Assembly (NCBI RefSeq): GCF_002975175.1
Contig: NZ_PCNZ01000005.1
Location: 62,001-126,000, forward strand
Length of the DNA stretch: 64,000 bases
Direction of reading: 5' to 3'
Origin: Bacillus sp. MYb209
Lineage (GTDB): Bacteria; Bacillota; Bacilli; Bacillales; Bacillaceae_G
In this document: positions 46,866-54,605 of the stretch, in pieces
Numbering within the stretch: the stretch's first letter is position 1
How the letters are laid out: each line of letters begins with the position of its first letter
Position numbers and translations under genes: made by a program
The notes under the pieces: generated by a model
Told to the model about the DNA's origin: nothing
The model's database searches: none
The model's input: only the letters and a program-made list of their open reading frames with translations

Positions 46866-47975
46866 TTATTTATCATCTTTTTTCATGAAAAATTTATGAT
46901 TTGGAAGATCGACATTTAATTCCGCTAGTTGTTTCTTTTCATTTTCTAGAATCGCTTTCGCTTTTTCTTTTGCCTGATCATCTAAGTTCGCAAAGATGTC
47001 TTCATGCTTCCCTTTCTCTGGAAGTTTCACGCCTAGTTCCGTCAGTTTCTCTTTCACTTGCTCACGAGTTAATTTCCCTGACTTTTCTTGCTCAAAAATT
47101 GACTTCGCTTTTTCTTTTGTCGCATCATCTAAATCCGCGAACATATCTTTGTGCTTCCCTTTCTCTGGAAGGTTTACTCCTAATTCTTTCAATTTTTCTT
47201 TCGCTTGCTCATGAGTTAATGCTCCGGACTTTTCTTGCTCAAAAATTGACTTCGCTTTTTCTTTTGTCGCATCATCTAAATCCGCGAACATATCTTTGTG
47301 CTTCCCTTTCTCTGGAAGGTTTACTCCTAATTCTTTCAATTTTTCTTTCGCTTGCTCATGAGTTAATGCTCCGGACTTTTCTTGCTCAAAAATTGACTTC
47401 GCTTTTTCTTTTGTCGCATCATCTAAATCCGCGAACATATCTTTGTGCTTCCCTTTCTCTGGAAGGTTTACGCCTAATTCTTTCAATTTCTCTTTCGCTT
47501 GCTCACGAGTTAATGTTCCAGACTTTTCTTGCTCTAAAATTGCTTTCGCTTTTTCTTTCGCCTGATCATCTAGATTCGCGAACATGTCACCACGCTTCCC
47601 TTTCTCTGGAAGGTTTACGCCTAATTCTTTCAATTTCTCTTTCGCTTGCTCACGAGTTAATGTTCCAGACTTTTCTTGCTCTAAAATTGACTTCGCTTTT
47701 TCTTTTGCCTGATCATCTAATCCTGCAAACATTTCCTTGTGCTTACCCTTCTCTGGGAATCTCACACCTAGTTCCTCTAATTGTTTCTTTGTATCATCCA
47801 TAATCGTTTTTACTTTTTGTTTTGTAGTGGCATCTAAATCCTTTTTCGCCGTTTTTGTAGGTTGCTCAGCTGCTTGCGTATTCGTTGCCGCAAATGCTGG
47901 TATGCAGGCTCCTCCTATAATTCCAAATGATAAAGCACCTGCAATCGCTAAATACCCAACTGTTTTTTTCTTCAT
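46866..47975 (-). CDS. Exported protein of 49-residue tandem repeats
   Basis: A 369-residue secreted protein. Signal peptide to about residue 29 (ends PAFA), a linker, then five full and one partial copy of a 49-residue unit of the form EKGKHKDMFADLDDATKEKA...EQEKSGALTHEQAKEKLKEL...GVNLP. Each unit is helical, acidic and lysine-rich. Units 3 and 4 are identical in protein and DNA. The last unit is cut and ends NHKFFMKKDDK. There is no sortase motif or membrane tail, so it is probably secreted or wall-associated by charge. Start ATG 47975 has AGGAGG upstream. Function unknown. Confidence 0.85.
   Translation of the reverse strand: MKKKTVGYLAIAGALSFGIIGGACIPAFAATNTQAAEQPTKTAKKDLDATTKQKVKTIMDDTKKQLEELGVRFPEKGKHKEMFAGLDDQAKEKAKSILEQEKSGTLTREQAKEKLKELGVNLPEKGKRGDMFANLDDQAKEKAKAILEQEKSGTLTREQAKEKLKELGVNLPEKGKHKDMFADLDDATKEKAKSIFEQEKSGALTHEQAKEKLKELGVNLPEKGKHKDMFADLDDATKEKAKSIFEQEKSGALTHEQAKEKLKELGVNLPEKGKHKDMFADLDDATKEKAKSIFEQEKSGKLTREQVKEKLTELGVKLPEKGKHEDIFANLDDQAKEKAKAILENEKKQLAELNVDLPNHKFFMKKDDK
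46990..47740 (-). repeat. 147-bp in-frame tandem repeats
   Basis: Five copies of a 147-bp unit within the exported protein gene. The middle copies match base for base over more than 120 bp, which suggests recent duplication. Confidence 0.88.
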
Positions 47976-48075
47976 AGGAAATTTCCTCCTTCATATTTCT
48001 AAAGCATGTACACTTACGTATACAATGCCAATAGTAATGTTGGTTTCTTAAAATTTCCTTAACGATGCAAATAAA

Positions 48076-48102
48076 AAACACCGCTCATCACGAGCGGTGT
48101 TT
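48076..48102 (-). terminator. Terminator of yidC2
   Basis: AAACACCGCT/AGCGGTGTTT stem, then TTTTTAT on the minus strand, after the yidC2 stop. Confidence 0.85.
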
Positions 48103-48104
48103 CT

Positions 48105-48887
48105 CTAAGCTTTTTGTAATTGTAATTCTTCACGTTCCATTATTTTTCTTAATACAATTGTTTGTGTCATTGTAAATAAGTTACCTGTAATCCAATACAA
48201 CACAAGTCCTGACGGTGCCGCAATACCCATAAACAAAATCATTGCTGGCATCATAATTTGCTGTATTTTCAGCATTTGCACTTGCTCTCCAGGCGTTATA
48301 TTTGATTGGAACACCTTCATTTGAATAAATGTTGTTAACGCTGCGATAATCGGTAATATATGATATGGATCTGCATGTCCTAAGTTTACCCATAAAAATG
48401 AAGATGTACGAATCTCTTCAGTTCGGCTAATCGCGTAATACAAAGCAGAGAAAATCGGCATTTGTATAAAGATTGGCCAGCAACCAGCTAACGGATTCCA
48501 ACCGCCTGATTTCATTAGTTCTGACATTTCTTTTTGATACAGCTTTTGTTTTTCAAGATCTTTACCCACATCACCGTGTTTCTTTTTCAGCTTCTGTAAT
48601 TCAGGTTGCATTTTTTTCATTTTCATTTGACTACGATATTGCGAAACAGCTAATGGAATCAGTGCTGAACGAACAACAAGCGTAATGACAATGATAGCAA
48701 TCCCAAAGCTTCCACCAGATATATGATGAGCAACAAATTGAATCATATACGATATTGGATATACAAAATAATGGTTCCAAATTCCCGTACTATGTGAATC
48801 AATTGTGCCTGCATTACTGCAGCCAGATAAAACAAAAACAAGTAATAATGATAAACTAATGAGCCCAGCTCGGTATGATTTTAACAT
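48105..48887 (-). CDS. yidC2: Membrane protein insertase YidC2
   Basis: A 260-residue YidC/OxaA/SpoIIIJ-family insertase. Lipoprotein signal ends LVFVLSGC (Cys about 22), then the five-helix core with the conserved Arg in TLVVRSALIPLAVSQ (about 70), the cytoplasmic hairpin QYRSQMKMKKMQPELQKL and KSGGWNPLAGCWPIFIQMPI. It inserts proteins into the cytoplasmic membrane, alone or with Sec. ATG 48887 is 7 bases after GGAGG; an ATG at 48893 is too close. The site is partly held in a hairpin formed with the end of the leader ORF upstream, as for the B. subtilis MifM-controlled yidC2. Confidence 0.93.
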   Translation of the reverse strand: MLKSYRAGLISLSLLLVFVLSGCSNAGTIDSHSTGIWNHYFVYPISYMIQFVAHHISGGSFGIAIIVITLVVRSALIPLAVSQYRSQMKMKKMQPELQKLKKKHGDVGKDLEKQKLYQKEMSELMKSGGWNPLAGCWPIFIQMPIFSALYYAISRTEEIRTSSFLWVNLGHADPYHILPIIAALTTFIQMKVFQSNITPGEQVQMLKIQQIMMPAMILFMGIAAPSGLVLYWITGNLFTMTQTIVLRKIMEREELQLQKA

Positions 48888-48894
48888 GTTCATT

Positions 48895-48930
48895 CCTCCA
48901 ATGTTTCGTAATTAATTAGCGAAACATTGG
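48895..48930 (-). promoter_or_regulatory. Hairpin that hides the yidC2 ribosome site
   Basis: On the transcript CCAAUGUUUCG (48920-48930, coding the last residues P-M-F-R of the leader ORF) is perfectly complementary to CGAAACAUUGG (48898-48908); the loop of 11 bases has the leader stop codon. The Shine-Dalgarno GGAGG is 48895-48899, so its first two G are in the stem and the rest abut it. Confidence 0.85.
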
Positions 48931-49200
48931 TGTATACGGACCTACCTCGTCACTCTCTCCGCTCGATTCTTGTCTGCGGACAGAACGAATCATTCCATAT
49001 TTATAAAAAATAGAAAATAGCGGTACATTTCTTGTACCCTCTTCACACGTATCAACTAGTTTAAAAGCTCTCTGTCTACCGCTCGATGCTTGCTGACGCA
49101 CAAAGCGAGAAACGTTAGCAAGAAAAAAGACTTCTAATACACAAAGCGCTGTCGTTACAAACGATATATATAGAATTGCATCCTGCAATAAAAATTCCAT
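48916..49200 (-). CDS. Leader ORF of yidC2, MifM-like arrest peptide candidate
   Basis: A 94-residue ORF with one N-terminal membrane segment (about residues 8-30), a basic middle, and an acidic tail: RSVRRQESSGESDEVGPY (about 72-89), then TPMFR and the stop. B. subtilis MifM is of equal size and plan: N-terminal membrane helix, then an arrest region of basic residues followed by acidic ones, directly before yidC2. The arrest sequence itself is not conserved. The last codons form a hairpin with the yidC2 ribosome site. The segments VRQQASSGR (34-42) and VRRQESSGE (74-82) are alike and may be an internal duplication. Start ATG 49200 has AAGGATGTGA upstream. Arrest is inferred, not shown. Confidence 0.75.
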   Translation of the reverse strand: MEFLLQDAILYISFVTTALCVLEVFFLANVSRFVRQQASSGRQRAFKLVDTCEEGTRNVPLFSIFYKYGMIRSVRRQESSGESDEVGPYTPMFR

Positions 49201-49450
49201 CGCTTCACATCCTTAATAAAGTCATTTTAGCACATTCAACAAACATTCTCTATTTCCTTTTGTTCTCAAAAGTTTTTTTGCATATTTTCTCAAAAAATTA
49301 TGCTAGAAAACCAATGTATTCGCTTTCTTTAGTATATTCACACGTATCTTTGAATAGGTTTAATTTTTTAGAAATTTATAAAATTTTTGCATTATAATAA
49401 AACTATTGCCAGTTTTTGAAAAAAGCTTTATTCTCTTCTTGTAATCAAAA

Positions 49451-50368
49451 ATGAATATGGAGATGAAACATACTATGGGTCAACTAGGAGACGCCGATTA
49501 CGTTCCCGACACCGCCTTTTTATCCTTCCCAGCAGCTAAAACATTTCACTTAGAATTTATCATACAGCTAGTTGTTATTTTTATAGCTTCTATTTTGTAT
49601 GCAATTTCTATGAATATGTTTTTTATCCCGCATAATATGATTAGCGGTGGGTTCGCTGGTGTAGGGATGATTATCGGTTATTTAATGCACTACAATATCG
49701 GAGCACTTATCTTTTTACTAAACATTCCGCTTCTTATTTTAAGTCACTTTTACTTAGGTAAGAAGACAACCTTTTTAACGGCATACTTTGTAGCTGTATC
49801 ATCTTTAGCGATGAACATTATCCCAGTACACCAAGTCTCAGACGATATTTTACTTTCTTCTGTATTCGGTGGTGTCATCTGCGGTGCTGCCTCAGGAATC
49901 ATATTCCGATTTGCTTCTTCAACAGGTGGTTTTGATGTTGTTGGATTGATTGTAGCGAAACATCGCGATGTTTCAATTGGAGCAATCATCTTTGGATTCA
50001 ACTTAATCTTACTTGTTGCAGCAGGATTTATTTTCGGATGGGATATTACGCTTTATACGTTAATTAGTCGGTTTGTAGTCAGCAAAGTAATTGATGCCGT
50101 GCATACAAAACATATTAAATTAACGATAATGACAATTACAGAAAAAGGTGAGGAAATAAAAAGCTCACTATTACATCACGGCATACGTGGCGTAACAATG
50201 GTAGATGCTGTCGGCGGCTATACAAACCATAAGAAGAAAATGATTTACACTGTCGTAACTCGCTACGAGTTAGGCGAAATGAAACGAATCATTCGCCAAG
50301 TAGACAATCGAGCATTTATGAATATTACTGAAACCGTTGAAATCGTTGGACGTTTCAAACGTATATAA
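49451..50368 (+). CDS. YitT-family membrane protein
   Basis: A 305-residue protein with an N-terminal YitT (DUF161) membrane part of five to six helices (ISGGFAGVGMIIGYLMHYNI and FRFASSTGGFDVVGLIVAKH are typical) and a C-terminal cytosolic DUF2179 domain (about 215-300, GVTMVDAVGGYTNHKKKMIY). The family is common in Bacillus, has several paralogues per genome, and no established transport function. The start is uncertain: ATG 49451 has no clear ribosome site, ATG 49475 is 12 bases after GGAG. Confidence 0.85.
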   Translation: MNMEMKHTMGQLGDADYVPDTAFLSFPAAKTFHLEFIIQLVVIFIASILYAISMNMFFIPHNMISGGFAGVGMIIGYLMHYNIGALIFLLNIPLLILSHFYLGKKTTFLTAYFVAVSSLAMNIIPVHQVSDDILLSSVFGGVICGAASGIIFRFASSTGGFDVVGLIVAKHRDVSIGAIIFGFNLILLVAAGFIFGWDITLYTLISRFVVSKVIDAVHTKHIKLTIMTITEKGEEIKSSLLHHGIRGVTMVDAVGGYTNHKKKMIYTVVTRYELGEMKRIIRQVDNRAFMNITETVEIVGRFKRI

Positions 50369-50410
50369 AAAAGCGCAAGGAACTACAATTCCTTGCGCTT
50401 TTTATTTTTT
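50369..50410 (+). terminator. Terminator
   Basis: AAAGCGCAAGGAA/TTCCTTGCGCTTT followed by a T-rich tail after the YitT gene. Confidence 0.88.
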
Positions 50411-50459
50411 ACACTTATTACAAAATCAGATAATTCTATTATTGTGGCACTAAATGTGT

Positions 50460-50710
50460 TATAATAAAAGTAGACTTACAAAAAAGAGTATATAGACTTG
50501 GAAGTTTCTCTTATTATTATAAGCAAAAAGAAACGAGCAGTCGGGTATATTTCAGACACCATACACGTAACGGCTAAAAAAAAGCCGATCATCTTAGTTA
50601 TTCTTCACTGATCTTTTTATAAAAAGATACGTACAACTAAAATTCACTTCAATATACTATACCTACCTTTTTGACTTCCAAATCATCTTACTACATAAGG
50701 AGATGAACAT
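50460..50710 (+). promoter_or_regulatory. Long leader with nested hairpins before the 50711 gene
   Basis: A TATAAT at 50460-50465 (no good -35) is followed by about 230 bases without a gene. It has the nested hairpin GTTTCT-CTTAT/ATAAG-AGAAAC (about 50503-50534), CGGCTAAAAAAAAGCCG and TCTTTTTATAAAAAGA. No known riboswitch core is recognised. Confidence 0.4.
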
Positions 50711-51097
50711 ATGAATCAATATGTACGATACACAATAGCTGTCCTGTTTGCCATCGTAGGCGGTGTGATCTGCTTCTGGACAAACACCCAGCTTGGAGAG
50801 AATATCATTTTTAATGGAATCGAAACGCTTGTAAGCGCTTCAATTTTAGGTGGATACATTTTCTTCCTCTTCAATCCAGAAGAAAATGCTCAAAAAACAA
50901 TGTTATTAACAATGATCGGAATCGTTGGTGGATGTATTTCCTACTCAATGACAAACTATACATTACCACTTCAATTAAGCTCAGCTTTCTTCCACGGTCT
51001 ATGGACTTGGTTTATCGCATTCTGCCTAGCAGACGTATTCAACCTATTACAAGACCACGAAGAAGAAAATGGTCAACAAATTGAAAGTAACTCTTAA
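50711..51097 (+). CDS. Four-helix membrane protein of unknown function
   Basis: A 128-residue protein with four predicted membrane segments (TIAVLFAIVGGVICFW; LVSASILGGYIFFLF; LLTMIGIVGGCISYS; LWTWFIAFCLADVF) and an acidic C-terminal tail (DHEEENGQQIESNS). No family recognised. ATG 50711 has AAGGAGATG upstream. Preceded by a long structured leader, followed by a terminator. Confidence 0.7.
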   Translation: MNQYVRYTIAVLFAIVGGVICFWTNTQLGENIIFNGIETLVSASILGGYIFFLFNPEENAQKTMLLTMIGIVGGCISYSMTNYTLPLQLSSAFFHGLWTWFIAFCLADVFNLLQDHEEENGQQIESNS

Positions 51098-51124
51098 GCT
51101 GGAAGATACTCTTCCAGCTTTTTT
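51096..51124 (+). terminator. Terminator
   Basis: AAGCTGGAAG/CTTCCAGCTT then T run. Confidence 0.88.
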
Positions 51125-51238
51125 AGATCACCTCATATACCCCGCATAGTACTTCCTGGAATATATCATTATATCGACGTTTCAACACAGGATATCGATT
51201 TAACGACATCGTTCGACATCCCTAAAGCACAACATACC

Positions 51239-51379
51239 CTATCCCCCAAGCAACTTACTACCGAACTCCACAATTAAAAAGATAACTACAAGAATCGCAA
51301 GTATCTTTAATGCCACATACGTCACTTTAAAAACAGCATAAATGAGCAAGACTAACAAAATAATCGCTAAAATTTCCAT
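51239..51379 (-). CDS. Small hydrophobic peptide, 46 residues
   Basis: ORF from ATG 51379, with TTGGAGGAATT upstream. Nearly all hydrophobic: MEILAIILLVLLIYAVFKVT, then VALKILAILVVIFLIVEFGS and KLLGG. Two membrane helices or one long helical hairpin. The strong ribosome site and lone position suggest a real small membrane protein; function unknown, a toxin-like or assembly-factor role is possible but not supported. Confidence 0.58.
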   Translation of the reverse strand: MEILAIILLVLLIYAVFKVTYVALKILAILVVIFLIVEFGSKLLGG

Positions 51380-51475
51380 ATATAATTCCTCCAAGCTTTG
51401 CTCTTCTTACCTCATTTTACTCGCCCCAAGCTTTTTACGGAACGGCATAAGATTACATATAGAAAAGAGGATACC

Positions 51476-52558
51476 TCACCCATCGTAAGATACCCTCTCC
51501 TTCAACTGCTCAAACCATTCTCTCTCTAATTGTAAATATCCTATTTCACTCTTCTCAGTGCTCTTCAATTCTTTATCAGCTTTCCTCATATAAGTGCGTG
51601 AAGCTTCTAAATCACCCTCTAAATATTTAACAATTCCTTGTGTGCGGTAATACCCATTTAAGTCCATTTTTGTAATTGCCTTTGCATGTTCCTTCGCTTC
51701 TTGCAGAGAAAGACTTTCCTCCTGATACAGTACTTTATATAAAAGATACCAACTATGAAAGATACTAACGAAAAATTTATTTTCTTTCGTTACAGGTAGT
51801 TGAACAATTTGTTCTACATACGGTATCGCCCTTTCCATTCCCTCTTGATCAGCTCGGGCATAAAAGACGAGCATAAGTCCACTCATTATCTCGCTTATAC
51901 TTTTATCCTCTTTTAATTTTTCCTCACTAAGTTCTATTAATCTCTCATCCCAATCTTTCGGTCTTTTGTAACTAAATAACTCACTCGATACTTGAATCGT
52001 GTATAAATGCTCTCTAGCCTTTTCATCATCTTTAATTAAAATGAGGAATTGCATGCCATCGCTTAATAGCGTTCCCTTAATTGGAATTGCTGTGACGACA
52101 AAGATTGCAAGGTGTAACACAGAAAAGTATAAAAGCATGTGGTAATAACTCACCATATATATGTAACCTGATACAATGCCAAATACGAAACTCGTTAACG
52201 GTCCGCTTAAAGTCATCCATGCCCATTTTCTTGAAAGGTTCGGTGTTTGTGTGGAAGGCGGCACTAACATTGCAACGCCACCAACATACATCCATATTTT
52301 ATTTTCTCGAATTCGTATTTTCCCCTTTTCTTTTTGAACAGTAATAGGCCCTACTGTCATAAACTTAAATTTCAAACCGACTATCAAACCACATATTACA
52401 TGCCCTAATTCATGAATAGCTAACACTAGCAATGCAATCCCGAAAAAGGCCCATATTTCTATAATTTGCTGTACTTTTTCTATTCGAATGAACCCATATA
52501 AAGCGGAGAAAACGAAGGCAACGAACATTGAAAAAGCAGGTCTTCTTAAAATGTCCAA
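51476..52558 (-). CDS. M50-family site-2-type metalloprotease
   Basis: A 360-residue membrane protein. The zinc motif is LAIHELGHVICG (HExxH, about residue 47) in the second membrane helix, and the second site is LLSDGMQFLIL (about 165), so it has the M50 catalytic layout. A C-terminal cytosolic segment (about 190-360) is helical and may be TPR-like (YYRTQGIVKYLEGDLEASRT). The start is TTG 52558 after GGGGAG. It is the last of three genes with DUF3169 and XRE genes; substrate unknown. Confidence 0.82.
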   Translation of the reverse strand: MDILRRPAFSMFVAFVFSALYGFIRIEKVQQIIEIWAFFGIALLVLAIHELGHVICGLIVGLKFKFMTVGPITVQKEKGKIRIRENKIWMYVGGVAMLVPPSTQTPNLSRKWAWMTLSGPLTSFVFGIVSGYIYMVSYYHMLLYFSVLHLAIFVVTAIPIKGTLLSDGMQFLILIKDDEKAREHLYTIQVSSELFSYKRPKDWDERLIELSEEKLKEDKSISEIMSGLMLVFYARADQEGMERAIPYVEQIVQLPVTKENKFFVSIFHSWYLLYKVLYQEESLSLQEAKEHAKAITKMDLNGYYRTQGIVKYLEGDLEASRTYMRKADKELKSTEKSEIGYLQLEREWFEQLKERVSYDG

Positions 52559-52571
52559 CGCTTTTCTCCCC

Positions 52572-53279
52572 TCAATAAATCATCTTTTTATGCATTTCAT
52601 ACATATATGTTCCAACATGTAATACCCAAACGAACGAAATCATAATGACCATAAAGAAATCTTTTCCGTCTAAAAGTGCATACGCAATCGCCGCAAACCA
52701 CGCACAAACAAGTGTCATATTTGTATATTGATATGCCTTATATCCGGCTTCATGAACGATTTGCTTTTGCCCTTCATCTGCATTCTTCGCCCACATTTCC
52801 ATTGACTGAGAATACGTGACACTCTGTTCTGGATATAGATTGTTATACCTTTTCTTCATTGCAAATCCTAACCAAGTTATAGCAATAAAGCATACTGCAG
52901 ATGCCACTGTACTTACACTCACAAAGAATAAGTTCCCCTCACCTGTATACGTTCGGTAAAAAGCAATAACTGAGCAAACAAACCATGATGGAATAACAAT
53001 TTCCATTATTCGAAGATAAATAAGTACTATTCCTAATCTTCGTCCCTTAACATTATCCTCTTCATCTTTCGTTTGTGCGAGCGCTCTTGTACGCTTCCAA
53101 ATATAATACATAGCCGCTATACCGAATACACTCATCATAATAATGCTAATAACAGGAGATATTTTGCTAGTACCAGCTGTAGCAATATCTCCTATTACAT
53201 ACCCTATAAATCCACCAAATATCGCTCCTACCAACAGCTTAAATATAGCAGACATTTTCCCCTTCGCCTTACTCTTCAT
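52572..53279 (-). CDS. DUF3169-like membrane protein
   Basis: A 235-residue protein with about six membrane segments (FKLLVGAIFGGFIGYVIGDI near the start; FFMVIMISFVWVLHVGTYMY near the end) and a conserved-looking cytosolic part EQSVTYSQSMEMWAKNADEG. It resembles the DUF3169 family, which is often paired with a small XRE regulator as here. The start overlaps the regulator gene by 11 bases. Function unknown. Confidence 0.7.
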   Translation of the reverse strand: MKSKAKGKMSAIFKLLVGAIFGGFIGYVIGDIATAGTSKISPVISIIMMSVFGIAAMYYIWKRTRALAQTKDEEDNVKGRRLGIVLIYLRIMEIVIPSWFVCSVIAFYRTYTGEGNLFFVSVSTVASAVCFIAITWLGFAMKKRYNNLYPEQSVTYSQSMEMWAKNADEGQKQIVHEAGYKAYQYTNMTLVCAWFAAIAYALLDGKDFFMVIMISFVWVLHVGTYMYEMHKKMIY

Positions 53280-53490
53280 TTTCGTCTTCCCCCTCCACTA
53301 ACGTAAATATCTCCTCCACCGGCGCTCCAAAAATTTGTGCGATTTTTAGCGATAATACAATAGACGGCGCATAATCCCCACGCTCAATTAAACTAATGGT
53401 TTGCCGTGATGAGCCAATCGCTTTCCCTAAATCCCCTTGTGATAAACGATGCTTTGCTCGCAATTCCCTCACTCGATTTTGAAGCTTCAT
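53269..53490 (-). CDS. XRE-family (Cro/CI-like) small regulator
   Basis: A 73-residue helix-turn-helix protein, nearly all DNA-binding domain: VRELRAKHRLSQGDLGKAIG, then SSRQTISLIERGDYAPSIVL. It is close to the YozG/YvaO type that pairs with membrane proteins. It likely controls its own operon from the promoter at 53522-53550. ATG 53490 has AGAGGTAAG upstream. Confidence 0.88.
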   Translation of the reverse strand: MKLQNRVRELRAKHRLSQGDLGKAIGSSRQTISLIERGDYAPSIVLSLKIAQIFGAPVEEIFTLVEGEDENEE

Positions 53491-53521
53491 GTCTTACCTC
53501 TTTTTCATTTATTTAATTAAA

Positions 53522-53550
53522 ATTGTAAATAATATCCTGATAAATGTCAA
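53522..53550 (-). promoter_or_regulatory. Promoter of the XRE-DUF3169-M50 operon
   Basis: TTGACA (53545-53550), 17 bp, TACAAT (53522-53527) on the minus strand. The region around it repeats TGACA/TGTCA motifs, possible operators. Confidence 0.8.
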
Positions 53551-53654
53551 TTATCATTGTCATTTTGACGTTAATAATTGACAAAAATAAGGATTTATTA
53601 TGATGCAAATAACCTATATAATGAATGTGAAATATTAAACAAAGGAGGTGACAT

Positions 53655-54446
53655 ATGAATAAAACATCTACCTTTTCTTACATTCTTACTAAGCTAACAG
53701 CAACTTTCTTGTTATTATTACTTATTAGCACACTTCTCTTAACAACTAGTCAACAAACACTATATAGTTTCTTAGCTGGATTACGGGAATTACTATATGT
53801 TCCCTTCATTCCTCTTCTTGCTTTATATGCAATTTTTTGCTCTATTTGCATCGATAAATTGAACTTAAAAACACATACAAGACTTAAGAGATTATGCCTT
53901 TATATTTTTTGCGGCTATTTATTCTTTCTTCCCTTCCTAATATTTAAAGAAGCTGCTCTAATACAGTTCTTGTTCCTCGGTTCAATTGGAGCAGTATGTT
54001 CTCTTTTTTTCTACTTATGTACAGTCATAGCAACAAAATTTAATTGGATACAATATTTCGTGCCAAGCATTATGCTTATTATATTTATCACAATCAACTT
54101 AATCGATCTAGCAAAGATTGGAACATCAAAAGAACAATGGATCGAAACAAAAACAGAAAACTCTTTCGAAGCATCTTTTCAGCATTTTAGCGGTGAACAT
54201 AAAGTCCCAATTGAACTAAAACGGGGTGACATATTAGAATTTACCGTTGAATCACCATCTGAAAATCCAAATGGCTACATGAGAGACATAAGAATGGCTA
54301 GTGAATTTGAAGAGGAAGAAAACTATTTAGCTTCAAACGGCCCTAATACATACCAATTTGCGGCAATTAAGACAGGAACTTATTACATTATAGTTAGCGG
54401 AAATAAGTTAAAAGGGAAACTGAAAATAGATTGGAACATAAAGTGA
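53655..54446 (+). CDS. Membrane protein of unknown function ending in bcr1
   Basis: A 263-residue protein with about five membrane segments (residues 12-160) and a C-terminal extracytoplasmic beta-rich domain (about 175-263, GDILEFTVESPSENPNGYMR, then GTYYIIVSGNKLKGKLKIDW). No family recognised. ATG 53655 has AAGGAGGTGA upstream. The stop TGA (54444-54446) is inside a bcr1 element (from 54443), so the original C-terminus may have been different. Confidence 0.65.
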   Translation: MNKTSTFSYILTKLTATFLLLLLISTLLLTTSQQTLYSFLAGLRELLYVPFIPLLALYAIFCSICIDKLNLKTHTRLKRLCLYIFCGYLFFLPFLIFKEAALIQFLFLGSIGAVCSLFFYLCTVIATKFNWIQYFVPSIMLIIFITINLIDLAKIGTSKEQWIETKTENSFEASFQHFSGEHKVPIELKRGDILEFTVESPSENPNGYMRDIRMASEFEEEENYLASNGPNTYQFAAIKTGTYYIIVSGNKLKGKLKIDWNIK

Positions 54447-54548
54447 AACTTTAATCAGTGGGGGTTTTGTTCATCCCCCACTGATTATCAGCCCGCACCA
54501 ATCGGGCTTTTACGGGTGGCCCGACTCCCACAAATAGCGGGATAAAAT
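54438..54548 (+). mobile_element. bcr1-type repeat with perfect target duplication
   Basis: Element 54443-54543 (GTGAAACTTTAATCAGTGGG to AAATAGCGGG), flanked by ATAAA at 54438-54442 and 54544-54548, the reverse complement of TTTAT. At 101 bp it lacks part of the longer copies. It supplies the stop codon of the gene upstream. Confidence 0.85.
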
Positions 54549-54550
54549 AA

Positions 54551-54577
54551 AAAGGCAGTGCTTTTGCACTGCCTTCC
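54551..54577. terminator. Terminator of the DedA gene
   Basis: AAGGCAGTGC/GCACTGCCTT with A/T runs, between converging genes. Confidence 0.85.
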
Positions 54578-54605
54578 TAAATTCTGACATAGAATGGATT
54601 TCATA

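Noticed and set aside
46901-47803. 300-codon open frame on the plus strand opposite the repeat protein
   Set aside because: It is the antisense shadow of the 147-bp repeats: the period removes stops in several frames. No ribosome site, repetitive Leu/Ser-rich product, and the minus-strand gene has a signal peptide.
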